Below the pieces are notes generated by a model, which worked only from the letters and a program-made list of their open reading frames with translations, was not told the DNA's origin and made no database searches. This document shows, one piece after another, positions 37,101-47,970 of a stretch of DNA of 64,000 bases; the first letter of the stretch is position 1, and every line of letters begins with the position of its first letter. The position numbers were made by a program, and so were the translations under genes. Where the stretch lies: NCBI GenBank assembly GCA_012845835.1, contig JABAKD010000022.1, positions 4,236,444 to 4,300,443 on the forward strand. Reading direction: 5' to 3'. This stretch comes from Undaria pinnatifida (lineage: Eukaryota > Sar > Phaeophyceae > Laminariales > Alariaceae).

Positions 37101-40100
37101 GGCTCCAACCACACGTGATCTGCACAAGGGGGTGCGGTAGCAGGCCTTCCACCAGGGTCGGCGACGTCTTGTTAACCTTATCTCCATGCCCAAGCTTCTC
37201 GCAGCGTTTTGATAAGTTTGACGGGGACGCGGCGGAGAGCACGGTCGGCCGAGGGATAAAAGGGGGGGGGGGGGGGGTCAGGGGCTGGAAACATAAAATA
37301 TGTTTTACAGTCTAATACTTGTCTGTTACACCTGGGTTCATACTGTAGGGTCTGCGCTGTCGCATTCAAATTCAACCCCAACCTCAACCCAACCCACCCC
37401 AACCCAACCCAACCCAACCCAACCCAACCCAACCCAACCCCCAACCCACCCCAATCCAAAACAAACCTGGCCGTGCTCCCCACCCCCCCACGTGTAGAGC
37501 TCCCCCGACTCAAGGATAGCCGCCGAGTGAAACCCTCCGCAGGCCACGTGCGCGACCATTTTACCGACTAACGCCTGCGGCGGTGAGTAACGTCCGATGA
37601 TAAGTCGGCCAAAGCGCAGGCAAAGGGAGCGAGGGCGAGAGAGCGGGAGAGGCAGCGCGAAAGGGGAAGGGGGGGGCGGGGGCGGGGGGGATGCTAAGCT
37701 TTCAGGCACATAACGTGGTATTACTTCCACATTTCATCCACAGTAAACACTATCTCTTACTATTTTAAAGTAGAAACTGTTGTTTTGGACCAGGCTTATT
37801 TTTTTTTGTGTCTTTTTTTCAATTTTCGATCAATACTTTTACTCTCCAGCTCAAACCACAAGAGGTTTTTACCCTCAGCTACCTCCTGGACAAGGTCATG
37901 GTCACAGGTGTCTTTTCCTTCTTCTCCCCTCGGCCCTTGCCTTCTTTTTTATCGGTTTTCTATGCTCGTCGATGTCCACCTCATTTATGTGAGGCCCTCC
38001 TCTCGTAACAAAAAAAAAAAACTTGTGCTCAAAAGAAAAAAAACACGCCATCCACGACATTGAGTACAAGAGAAAAAATGTGTAAAAATACTAGCTAAAA
38101 AAAACGAAACGCATGCAAAGCATCGCATACCTCCACCAATCTCGGCACCAGCTGATTTCGCTCCATGCAGTGGCCCAACCGCCCGAATTTCCCTACAAGG
38201 CGTGAAGCCGGACGTTGAAGTAGCAGCAGCAGGGATCGTCGCGGAGGGAGCGTGGGAAGGACAATAGCGGCAACAGTAGTGGGTATTTTGGATATTTGTT
38301 TTGTCACCGGCTCGCAAGAACGACACCACCCCTTCCCACTACCCCCTACAGCAAAATAATAATAAAAAAAAAACAGTCGCAGCGTGGTGGTTCGGCCGCG
38401 CTCCACCGCTAGTAAAAAAGGAGGGCTTAGAGTATTTCGGACCCTCGACCCTAAGTCGAATAAAACAAAACTAAAAAACTTATCGTATTTTTCCTCCCGA
38501 ATCTCTTTCGTAGAGCAAAAAAACAACCAACCCTTACGCCTCAGCGCCACCCAAAAGTGAACATCTCTCTGGCGTCTGTTAGGGCGACCGTGTGGTACCC
38601 TAGTATACCCTAGTATACCCTAGTATACCCGAGTATACCCAGTATACCCTGGTATAAGAGTATACCCGAGTATACCCCAGCATACCCTGGTATAAGAGGA
38701 TACCCTAGTATACCCTGGTATAAGAGTATACCCGAGTATACCCCAGTATACCCTGGAATAAGAGTATACTCGAGTATAACCGAGTATACCCGAGTATATA
38801 TATACCCTGCCAAATAAGCCGTTTCAATTTTTTCCACAGCCTATTCCCTGTGTCGAACCAAAACACTCGTATCACCCTTGCCTTCTCCCCTACTGCAGCT
38901 AATCCCTGGTGTAACAAAAAACCTGAGCCTTGGTGCGTGCTACGACAAAGGTACTCCTAGCACTTGTCGGCAAAAAAAACATTATTTGAAACCTTAACCC
39001 CTTAACCCTAACTCCTTCAGAGCCACAAAATATCTCCCCACAATAATGTCCAGTAACTTGTCCCCAAAAACGGGTTTCCAGCTATAAAGGCGTTAAGACA
39101 CATGCTACGGTAGATGTACACTACCTTTTTTTTTCCGAGGCTGCTAACCACTTGAGGAGCTTTTTGCCGTCTGCGGCAATAAGTGATTTTAAAAAGAAAT
39201 GAAGCGCAACCCAATGAGCAACTGGTGTCCTGGTATATATGTACAATAGGTATAAATGTGGACACCAGGCCCTATCCCCTGGATCGTACCGCCTCGTTAT
39301 TACTATAGTCCTTCAAGGAAATCCTGGCTCCTCGCGGGCATTCTGAGGTGTTTCCTCATCGCTGACCCTCGAGCGTGCGGTTACGCACATAAGCCACCTC
39401 GCCGTGTCTCCACAACATACATTTTACAGCAAAGAGATCAACCTAATACGGGACTACCGTCCCACAGAAAATGAAAAAACGAAAGAAAAAGAGAAAAAAA
39501 AATGCGACATTCCAGCGATATTGGGTCAACGAGTCCCGAAAATCAGAGAGATCATTTTGGCAAAAAAGTGCTGCCAGCACCTGTTACCTCTATTAAATCA
39601 TAGCCTTAGTCTCAACGCCTTTACAACTGGAAACTCTTTTTGGGGAAGAAAATACTTGAGCTTAGTATTGGGAGGGGCTTTGGGGCTCTAAAGGGGTTTT
39701 ATCGTCTAAACGCCTTCACAACTGGAAACCCTTTTTGGGGAAAAAATTACTTGAACTTAGTATTGGGAGGGGTTTTGGGGCTCTAAAGGGGTTATAACCC
39801 AAAATCGTCGGAATAATGCCGTTCTTGTTTCGCAATATTCATATTTTTATAATATACCTAGGCCATAGGTTTGGACATCGAGTTGCATTTTCAATTTACT
39901 CAAAGGTAATTTTTCGGGTGAGGTATACATCTCAAACGAAGAATAAAAAAGGACGGCACCTTTACCGTAGCATGGGTACCGTATCCCCCCCCCCCCCCGC
40001 CCAACCCCTGTATCCAAAACGCTCCCTACGAAACCCTTACCTTCCCCCCAGGTGAATATCTCTCCGGCGTCCGTTAGGGCGGCCGTGTGGAAGCCGCACG

Positions 40101-43100
40101 CCGCCACCTGCTTGACCGTCTTGGCCTGCAGAGACTCGAGCATTCGCGGCAGGTACTGGTGGCCGTCGGCGTTCGTGTGACCCACGACGCCGTTCTCCTT
40201 GTCCCCCCACGTATACACCTGGAAAGAGAAAAAAAAAAAAAACGGGCGGAAAAAACGAAACGAAACGATAAACAAAAACGTAGAAAAAAAGTTGAAAAAT
40301 AGAAAAAAGAGTGGTGGAAACTGCACGAAAATAAATAAATAAATCACAATTCGAATAAAAAAAGCGAAAAGCGAATGCGAAACATATGGACGAAGCGCCA
40401 CATTTGAGCTCTCTATCGTAAAGCCCAACCCCCTAATCTACGTCTTTAACCATCCATTTCCTTCGAAAGCACCCGGTGACAACAAAAAGAACGGCAAAAC
40501 AAAAAACACCCCGACGGGAGAAAAAAAAAAAAAAATACAGACGCACGTGCGGCGATAGGGACGGCGCTTTCAGACATTTTTTTTCGTTTGCTTCTAATTT
40601 ACGGGGTTGCCTCCTCAAATAGAGGTGAGCCATCCATCATCGGGTGCTGCAGTAGAGGTTTCTATCACCTTTGTTTCTAGGCTCTTCACATCATAAGGAG
40701 CTCTATAAAAGTATTTTTGAGACAAAAACTGAACTTTGGGGGGAACTAAAAAGTGCCACGAGTGTGAAATATACGATACACGAACAAGCTAAAAGCCATG
40801 GCCTATCATGGGTAATTTTTTCAACGAAAAATGTTGCAAAAAAAAAAAAGAAAAGAACGAAAAGAAATTCCGACGACTAGCGGGAATTATATGGAGCCTG
40901 CCTCACCATTCTGAAGCCGTGTTAGACCAAGAAGTGCTATGCATACATACCCCAAACATCGTACAACGAACGCCTCGTCCGTTGAACACCATTACGCGTC
41001 CCACTATGGCCAGTCAAGATACAGGACCACTGCGGCAGCAGTACATCATTTTTTTCCCCCGGAGCTTCCTCACATGAGCGCTACACTTCACGCCCAAGAA
41101 CCTATTGGCTTTGTAGTTCAGAAAATGCTATAGCCAAAAAGCGGTATACCTTCACACCTCTATATTGTAACACGCTCCACGGTAAAGGCGCACGTTTTTT
41201 TTTCTGGGGCGCTCCTCACTTGAGAGGACCTCTATACGAAACCCTCAAAAACTTATTTGCCTTGTACGTGAGGAAAAATGGAAAGTGCAACCTATTCGCT
41301 TCGTAGTTCAGAAAACGATATAGCCAAAAAGCGGTATACCTTTACACCTCTATATCGTAACACGCTCTACAGTAAAGGTGCACGTTTTTTTTTCTGGGGC
41401 GCTCCTCACTTGAGAGGACCTCTATACGAAACCCCCAAAAACTTATTTGCCTTGTACGAAGGGAAAAACGGAAAGTGCAACCTATTCGCTTCGTAGTTCA
41501 GAAAACGATACAGCCAAAAAGCGGTATACCTTTACACCTCTATATCGTAACACGCTCTACGTTAAGGGTGCACCGTTTTTTTGGGGGGGGGCGCTCCTTA
41601 CTTGAGAGGACGTCTATACGAAACCCCCAAAAACTTATTTGCTATTGTACGCAGGGAAAAACGGAAAGTGCAAGTGCGTGCAACATGCAACCTATTTGCT
41701 TTGTAGTTCAGAAAACGACACGTATAGCCAAAAAGCTGTATACCTCAACACCTCTATATCGTAACACGCTCTACGGCAAAAGATGCACCGTTTTCTTTCT
41801 GGGGCGCTCCTCGCTCGAGAGGACCTCTATACGAAACCCAAAACTTAGTTTCCTTGTACGTGGGCGAAAACGGAAAGTGCAACACAATGACCAAACCCAC
41901 GCATGACCTAGGTATACGAAAAAAAAATTGAGCCAGGAAAAAAAAAGGACGAAATTCCGACGATTTTGGGGTAAGGAGACGCGTATTTCAGAAAACATTA
42001 CTGCCAAAAAACGGTATACCTTCATACCACTATCGTAGCTCGCGTCTTAACGCCTATACAACTGGAAACCCGTTTTGGGGACAAAATTACTTAAAATTAG
42101 TGTAGGGAGGGGTTTGGGGGCTCTGAAGGGGTCAAGTCATTATTACGTTCTTGTATACCTAGACCATGGGGTTTTTGCATTGTGGGTTCTCCACGTCGGT
42201 GTTTTGGGCGAGGTAGGGAGCTCCTCAAGTGAAGACCATCATAAAAATTAAAATGTCCGACAGATCAGATGCCTATCAATGATCTATATGATGTGTGCCT
42301 TCCAAAGAAGACAAATCCCTGGTATACTACAAACATAAACATACACTCCAGCTGTGAGATCGAAGATTTCGTCGAAACTCATATTTGCAAGCTGTGTGTG
42401 ATACTCCGATCGCGCGTATTACATATACCATCTGGATGGCTCACAGAACATTTTCTCTGTTGGGATTGATCCCTGGTCTCTACGATATGACCTGGATGGC
42501 CTATAGATAATGATTATCTGGTGGGAGCCGCTGCATTATCTGAACGATCTACCGCATGTTTTCCTGGCTAGGATCTCTACTACACAGATCCCGCACATGT
42601 CATAACGGCAGATGCAAGATCTATCGTAAAATATCTAGATTGTCACCTATCCGAGGTGTGTAATATTTCCGTGATACATGCCCCCATCGGGTCATCCCAA
42701 GTAAGAGGGGTGCAGCAGAAGTTTCTGTAATCCTAACATGAGCTTGAAACCTCACCCGAAACACGACTTCGAAGGCATTCGTTCGTTCGCATAACCCAAC
42801 CCGACGAACGTATCTATATGTTGGTCCTGAAAAACAACCATTGTACTCGTAAAATTATCATATTAATAGTAGTATAACCGATAGACCTTTCCACAGTTGA
42901 GGAGCTTGAAAGGCACGTCAGATCGGTCAGATCGGTCAGAAACGTTTGCCCCAAAAAGTGCAACTCCTACCGAGGGATGAGTGATTTACAGATCCCGCAC
43001 AACATCCTACAACGACACATATAGGATCTGGTATGATCTACATGATCTGTATGGTCTATATGACATATACAATCTGTATGATCTGTATGATATATGATCT

Positions 43101-46100
43101 ATATTATCTGTATGATCTATATGATCTATATGACATATTTAATATGTACGATCTATATGACATATGATCTATATGATCTGTCAGAGGTGGTGTGTAAATT
43201 TTAATGGTACCTCCATACACAGACCCTGCACAACATATTGCAATAACATCTTGAGATGTATATGATCTGTATGATCTATATTATCAGTGTAATCTATATG
43301 ATCTGTATGATCTATAATACCTATACGATCTACTGTATGTGAACCGTGTATATGATCTAGATCGTGATCTGTCAGACGTGGTGTGTAAAATTTAATGATA
43401 CCCCTATCGTGGAATGCGTCGACAACGTGCAAACTCTACCGCAATATATAGTACTAAAAACGCACGAGTACGGTACACACCTTGCCCAGGTCCGTTAGGA
43501 CTACGGTGTGGCGGCTGCCGCAAGCGATCTGTGTCACCCTCGCGCCTGCGTCCCTGAGGTGCTTCACCATGCAGGGCGTCGGGTGGCCGCTCTCGTTTCC
43601 GTGCCCCAGCTGTCCTCCGCAAAAGGTACACAAATATAACGGGGGGTCCGGGGCAGTGGCACAAAACGCCAGCGGGGGCCTTAAAAAACCGTCACAACAA
43701 CACATGCGACGCAAGGCACGGTACAAAAACGTCAACGTGGAAACTAGAAAACCGTCGGCGACTGTGACGTATGCGCTTTGTTTGTCTTGGGGAACCTGCA
43801 TGCAGCCATCCGCCATCCATCTGTTGCCGCTTCTGGTTTGCACCGCCCGTCTAGACAGCAACAATAAACCAACCCGAGGAGCACCAGGCACGACCCACCC
43901 GGCTCGACGTCACCCTGTTTACCGGTAGACCTTTGCGCCGCTCGTCTACATAGTAACAAGACAACAGCTACAAAATTAACCCGAGTAGCATGCACGACAC
44001 ATCAGGCTCGACTTCAACCTGTGCATCGAAGGATCCGGCGACAACGACCGCCACCTTCGTCGTCACCCTCGTCGTCGCGTGGGGAGTAAGGCCTACGTGA
44101 CTACCGCATCTGACTGCTGTCCCGGGATGTACGGGTCCACGTTTTTCCCTCTTCATCTCCCTTCCCCTCTCCCTTCCTTCCCTTCCTTCCCTCCCTCCCT
44201 TCCTTCTTCCCTCCACCCCCCCCTCTCTAATTTCGCCCCCATTCCCTCACCCCCCCTTGAAATGTACCAGGTACATATAATAGTAGGCCTCGGTTGGCAC
44301 CGACGCTGTAAAACATTGTATGCACATGTATATTGGGGTTGGCGTTTGTTGGCAATGACGCTGTAAAACATGCCAATCACTGCGTGAGCTAGCTAGACAA
44401 CCAGAGTACCGTTTTTTCTTGCTTTTTTGTTTTTTGGCGGTCGCCAAGATGGTTATCGAGTTAGATCATATCGTGCGGGGTGGAGAACCCTAACTCCGCA
44501 CAAGGGGAATGATCGCATCACTAGTGTGAATATGGCAAGGCACCCACGAGGCAGTTACATAGTAATGCCCATTGCTGTCTCTGGAGTGGCCACACCACAA
44601 AACAACGTCACTCATTGGCGCCGTCATCCATACGCAAGAAAATAGGCACAAGGTGCCGAAGTCGGTTTTACGAGCGGTTCTTGGAAGGATGCAGCTCACC
44701 CTTCTGGCGGCTCGCCAAACACCTCATCGCGCTTCGTGCTTGGTGCAAGCAATATCTGCCTGGTTGGTGAAAGCCCGACGTGCTCCGTCCGGGGTAGTAG
44801 GGATGCGAGGGTCTATGGTCATACGACTACGTCCATGCACAAACTGAGTACACCCGCCCCCGCCCCCCTCCTTACTTCGCCCCTCCTCCCTTCTCTTCCC
44901 GCTCTTCCTTCCTTTCCTTCCATCCCTCTCTCTCCCCCTCCATCCCTCCCTAATTTCGCCTCCCTTCTTTACTCTCGCCCCTCCCTCCCTCTACCCCCTC
45001 CCCCCCCCTGCCCCACCTTTCCCCCCTCTCTCCTTCCCTGCCCCCCTCCCCTACCTGCCCCCTCCCCTCCCCCTCTCTCCTTCCCTCTTCCCCCTCCCTC
45101 CCTCCCTTCCTTCTCCCTCCCTCCCCCCCTCCCCCCTCCCTTCCTCCCTCTTCCCCCTCCCTCCTTCCCTTCTCCCTCCCTCCCCCCCTGTCCCCCCTGT
45201 CCCCCGGCGCTCGCGGGCAAGGGTCACCTTTCCATACATGCCTCCTCCCCACGTGTAAAGCTCGCCCATGTCCGTGACGGCTGCTGTGTGATAACTTCCG
45301 CATGTCGCCTGTGGGTCGAGACGCGACGCGACGCCAGCAAGCAGTGTTGTTTCATGCAACGTCAACATCAACGTCAACGTCAACGACAACGACAACGATA
45401 ATAACAACAACAATAACAACAACAACAACAATGGCAACACCACCATCACCACCAACACCACCAACACCACCACCATCAACAACAACACCAACGACAACAA
45501 CAACAACAACAACAGCAACAACAACAACCACCACCACCGCCAACAACAGCATCACAAACCATAAACGGGTCTCGAAAACCCAACCGAAAGAACGAGACCT
45601 CAGCGCAGGCCGGGTGTGCAAGACAAATAGCACACCCCGACCCTGCTCCCCGACCCTGCTTCCCGACCCTGCTCCCCGACCCTGCTTCCGCTTGGCACCC
45701 TCATCACACACCGACCTCACCCCACCCGGACCTGACCCCTCCAGACTGAACCAGGGCATATAATCAGCAGGGATGCACGATACGCGTTACACGTACGCTG
45801 GGGTTCGCAAATCGACGCGCTGTTCACAGAAATTCTTGCCGTTTCGCGGAATATTAAAAATAATCCCTGGTGAGAAACACCTCCATGTATACTGGAAACC
45901 CAGGTTTTTTTCAATTCTGACCTGAACGATTCGCTGTCCCTCCAGAGCCTCAACGACGCGTGGCACATACTTCCAACCATTATCGCCGTGCCCTAGGCGG
46001 CCGTCGTCTCCTCGTCCCCAGGTGTACACAGCGCCATCGTCTTTTCATATTTTGGTTTTTTGCATTTTTGTGTTTTTGCATTTTTTGTGTTTTGTCAAGC

Positions 46101-46633
46101 CAGGCGAAGAACGGCGAAAGAGCAGCAACAACGGAGATGGGTGATGAAATTAGTGATAGATCGGAGACCCAACTTAAAATAATCCGTGGTTTGTTGAAAA
46201 GAGAGAAACTAGTAGCGGAAACATCAGGGCCAGCGGCAGAGCCGAGAGTATCGAAGTAGTAATAGTAGCAGTCGTAGCAGTAGCAGTAGTAGTAGTAGTA
46301 GTAGCAGCAGTAGTAGTTTTAGTAGTAGTAGTAGTAGTAGCAGCAGTAGTAGCAGTAGTCGTAGCAGTAGTAGCAGTAGTAGCAGCAGTAGCAGCAGTAG
46401 TAGCAGTAGCTTTAATGGTACTAATAGCAGCAGCAGTAGTAGAACTAGTATTAATAGTAGTCATACATCCAAGCATAGTAGTAACTCACCGCTGAGAACG
46501 ACTGTGTGTCCACTACCGCACGCAACCTGCACGACGCCCTTCGACTTAAGCGCATCAACCAGCACCGGCTTGTCCTGGTCGTTCGTGTCCCCCAAACCAA
46601 GCTGCCCATCCTCTCCCCGACCCCAGGAGTAAA
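25110..46633 (-). CDS. RCC1 (7 repeats)-BTB protein, 14 recognised exons, 5' end missing
   Basis: Exons, 5' to 3': 46633-46490, 46040-45922, 45308-45228, 43609-43481, 40218-40041, 38192-38131, 37574-37467, 37194-37072 (or from 37197), 34933-34826, 33051-32881, 30929-30790, 29086-29014, 27510-27361, 25163-25110. All introns are GT-AG and every phase matches, giving about 545 residues. Exons 1-10 encode seven RCC1 repeats (YSWGRGEDGQLGLGD, VVQVACGSGHTVVL, ..., HGKLGHGDV), a full propeller. Exons 10-12 encode BTB (LSDVTFIVEG, HFRAMFTSGMRES, LLEYVYADS, FIAADLYTLDRLK). Exon 13 gives the helical tail (DLRASRLRDICMRFVVRHFD), and exon 14 GFKVLSRELIFDVLSSR then TGA. Known RCC1-BTB proteins are often cullin-3 adaptors; that role is inference. 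The start needs one short upstream exon supplying the first base of a Val codon; I did not find it. Confidence 0.88.
25893..26425. repeat. ACATTA/GCATTA hexamer array, itself duplicated (~249-bp unit x2)
   Basis: Hexamers acatta and gcatta alternate with 'attaattaac' breaks. The whole block, plus the tail 'accagaaaaaaacattcaac ... ggatggctcttactaggtta', occurs twice almost identically (25893-26133 and 26142-26390). A run of ggttactaggttac follows. It lies in the last intron of the RCC1-BTB gene. Confidence 0.88.
26679..27170. mobile_element. TIR element of the ACGCGTGCTACG family, diverged
   Basis: The left end acgcgtgctacgacagagg is conserved; the right end (cctctatcgtggggta) is decayed. 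The interior has the family words tgacggcgctccttaac and aaatcgtcaaaa. At this place the 10.7-kb relative carries the TTAA MITE; this copy has the empty TTAA. It is intronic. Confidence 0.6.
27771..28050 (+). mobile_element. tRNA-derived SINE
   Basis: The head carries an RNA polymerase III A box (tggcgtatcagg, 27781-27792) and a B box (agttcgagccc, 27826-27836) at tRNA-like spacing. It is followed by an unrelated body ending gacacctgtgaccacggctt tgtccagaagctg. A second copy, with the same body and a damaged A box, is at 49488-49770. The head cannot fold as a clean tRNA, so it is not called as a tRNA gene. It is intronic in the RCC1-BTB gene, antisense to it. Confidence 0.72.
28400..28667. mobile_element. 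TIR element of the ACGCGTGCTACG family
   Basis: Ends cacgatagaggtgcaccacc and acttctattgtagcacgtgc are inverted with mismatches. The interior matches the 10.7-kb element in reverse orientation. It is intronic. Confidence 0.6.
29303..29430. repeat. ~125-bp dispersed repeat, copy 1
   Basis: It matches 44735-44860: ggtgcaagcaatgcctgcct, ggttggtgaaaacccgacgt, gcgagggtctatggtcttac, catgcacaaaccgagtacac. Both copies are in introns of the same gene, in the same orientation. No function seen. Confidence 0.75.
30131..30350. repeat. ~220-bp dispersed repeat, copy 1
   Basis: It matches 39258-39470 (accaggccccatcccctgga, tcgtaccgcctcgt, tgaccctcgagcgtgcg, cgtcccac). Both copies are intronic and in the same orientation. 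Homology to a known element was not recognised. Confidence 0.7.
31359..31382. repeat. (GTAC)n microsatellite
   Basis: About five perfect acgt/gtac repeats, self-complementary. Confidence 0.85.
32706..32872. repeat. ACACA(AT)AC microsatellite at the start of an intron
   Basis: Runs of acacacaatacacac directly abut the splice donor at 32880 on the minus strand. The open frames rich in Cys/Val/Leu here are artefacts of the repeat. Confidence 0.85.
33103..34716. repeat. tandem duplication, unit ~806 bp x2
   Basis: Unit 1 (33103-33909) and unit 2 (33910-34716) are near-identical: cgtagcacatggcaggt, aagcgggaaggaaggggg, tttcgagggcagatagacgt, gcatacatatttctgtaact, ccaacgacaccagtacac. It lies in the intron between the last RCC1 exon and the exon that starts BTB. 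Low divergence suggests a recent event. Confidence 0.88.
35838..35905. repeat. (ATATG)n microsatellite
   Basis: About 13 pentamer copies, intronic. Confidence 0.88.
36000..37020. repeat. diverged ~70-75-bp direct repeats
   Basis: Words such as 'caactacgctt..gg', 'tctggcaatcat..tctg(g/a)tcaaag' and 'gtctgatcaaagc' recur roughly every 70 bp between 35980 and 36440 and again at 36880-37010. No coding frame is shared. An old tandem array is likely. Confidence 0.55.
37378..37452. repeat. (AACCC)n microsatellite
   Basis: A pentamer array in the 272-nt intron upstream of the exon at 37194-37072. It is not the TTAGGG telomere unit. Confidence 0.88.
38525..38594 (-). pseudogene. decayed partial copy of an RCC1-BTB exon
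   Basis: The minus strand reads H-T-V-A-L-T-D-A-R-E-M-F-T-F-G, matching H-T-A-A-L-T-D-A-G-E-I-F-T-W-G at the 3' end of the exon at 40041-40218. Homology continues a little into its intron (cccttac). There is no usable acceptor: the 5' side is simple repeat, and splicing it in would break the phase that joins the neighbouring exons. Confidence 0.7.
38597..38810. repeat. TACCCTAGTA / TATACCCGAG tandem array
   Basis: Ten-base units taccctagta, tacccgagta and taccccagta alternate with taccctggtataagag. It lies immediately beside the decayed exon copy. Confidence 0.85.
39008..39096. mobile_element. TTAA-type MITE, decayed copy
   Basis: It shares gtccccaaaaacgggtttcc and ends aaaggcgttaag. The left end is degraded. 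Confidence 0.6.
39258..39470. repeat. ~220-bp dispersed repeat, copy 2
   Basis: Counterpart of 30131-30350. Confidence 0.7.
39612..39795. mobile_element. two TTAA-type MITEs in tandem
   Basis: Two copies (39612-39703 and 39706-39795), each running acgcctt(t)acaactggaaa ... gggaggggnttnggggctct aaaggggtt. A head-to-tail arrangement is unusual for MITEs and suggests duplication after insertion. Confidence 0.7.
41088..41890. repeat. tandem array, unit ~190-210 bp, four to five copies
   Basis: Units start near 41110, 41300, 41491 and 41700. Each contains gtagttcagaaaacgata, agccaaaaagcggtatacct, cacctctatatcgtaacacg and ggggcgctcctcacttgaga. The unit is related to ends of the ACGCGTGCTACG TIR family, so it looks like a satellite built from transposon ends. 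Confidence 0.85.
42047..42135. mobile_element. TTAA-type MITE
   Basis: TTAA then cgcctatacaactggaaacc, ending ctctgaaggggtcaag. The orientation is opposite to the copy at 10755. Confidence 0.7.
42995..43375. repeat. ATGATCT(A/G)T decamer array
   Basis: Repeated tatgatctatatgatctgta words in two blocks (43020-43185, 43255-43375) separated by a short unique piece. Confidence 0.8.
44735..44860. repeat. ~125-bp dispersed repeat, copy 2
   Basis: Counterpart of 29303-29430. Confidence 0.75.
44867..45215. repeat. long polypyrimidine tract (purine-rich in the transcript)
   Basis: About 350 bp of almost pure C/T on the plus strand. On the transcribed RNA strand this is G/A-rich and starts within ~15 nt of the donor at 45227 (runs like cgggggacaggggggacagg). 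A second C/T tract is at 44150-44250 in the same intron. Confidence 0.85.
45357..45545. repeat. (AAC)n / (ACC)n microsatellite
   Basis: A trinucleotide array in the intron between the second and third recognised exons; Thr/Asn-rich frames here are artefacts. Beyond it, 45638-45690 repeats 'ccccgaccctgct' four times. Confidence 0.88.
46255..46455. repeat. (AGT/AGC)n microsatellite
   Basis: A trinucleotide array in the intron just 3' of the first recognised RCC1 exon. Confidence 0.88.
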
Positions 46634-46729
46634 CTGAATTATAGGGTTTCCACGAAGCACGTAAGGCGTATACGGAAAATCGGGAGGCAGTGGAGGGGGG
46701 CGAAGAGGTCGGGGGGAAAGTGTGGTAAG

Positions 46730-47024
46730 GGGTCGATCTCTGCGTGCACGTAGAAAACCCTAGGGTTTCCGTAAATCGCGGAAAGCGTCATTGGCAAAGC
46801 GGGAGGGGCGTGCGTGTGGAGGGATCGTGGGGGGGGGGAAGGGGGGGTCAAGGGGTGATATTTCTCGTGCGAAGGTAGGGTCGATCTCTGCGTGCACGTA
46901 GAAAACCCTGAGTTTCCGTAAATCGCGGAGAGCGTCATTGGCAAAGCGGGAGGGGCGTGCGTGTGGAGGGGTCGTGGGGGGGGGAAGGGGGGGTCAAGGG
47001 GTGATATTTCTCGTGCGAAGGTAT
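46730..47024. repeat. tandem repeat, unit ~148 bp x2, plus fragments
   Basis: ggtcgatctctgcgtgcacg, aaatcgcgga.agcgtcattg and gaggggcgtgcgtgtggagg recur at 46731 and 46879; partial copies extend to 47200 and down to the first recognised RCC1 exon. Confidence 0.85.
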
Positions 47025-47970
47025 ACCTCTTCGGGTTTTAACAGCGCGCAGAAGGCGTCGATGGCAAAGCGGGAAAAGGGAGAGGGAGTGGTGGAGGGGT
47101 CGGAGGGTTGGCGGGAGGGGGTTTAAGGGGTCCGGGTTTCGGCAGCGCACAGAAGGCGTCGGTGGCACAAGGGAAAGGGGAAGGGTGGGCGTGGGTGGAG
47201 GGGTCGGGCGCTTGAGGAGTTTGGAAGGTAGTCGCCGTCCGATATCCTTACTGAGGACACACACAGTAACACGCGCGATCGGAGTAACACACACAGCGTG
47301 CACATAGTTTCGACTACATCTTCTCGATCTCACAGCTGGAAAGGAGGACTTTTATCATGTATAATACTCGGAGTACGTTTTTGTGTATATGGTGGGTCCT
47401 ACTCACTATGGTTCTCCTTAATATTAATAAGGTATACAAAAAAAAAATGTTGCAAAGAAATAAGCTTTCCGCCGATTTAGGCGTTAACGATCCCCGTCAT
47501 TCAGAAAACAATATAGCCGAAAAAAATGCTACCTATATCATATCGTAGAAAACGCGGCGCGACATCTTTCCAAAAATGCCATTTCGGTGGTGCGGTTGTC
47601 CTGGTATTGGAAAAAAACGGCTCCGAAATCAAACTCAGGTACTTGTACATGGTGTGCTATCTTGCGTGTTCTAACGTGCTTCTTGGGTCTCGTTTTAAGG
47701 GTTACAGAGTAATTGAGTAGGCTCTCCATTCCGCTATCCGCCCAATGAGAAACGAGAAACACCCCGCAACGAGCCGCCACGATACTCGTCCGGGCATGAC
47801 TTATCCCACGGTCGGGGCTATCATTTTCTGGTAAATTTCGGGCCAAAATGTAATGATCGGTTGAACTCCTCGAGTGTGAAACCATTTTCAATAAATTATT
47901 TTGTTAATTTAATTGGCTAGCATGATAATTTTACGGGTATATTCCGTGTAAGGCACCAGGTGTTTAATCG

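Noticed and set aside
44736-45401. 221-residue Pro/Ser-rich open frame
   Set aside because: Polypyrimidine tract translation; it overlaps an exon of the RCC1-BTB gene on the other strand.
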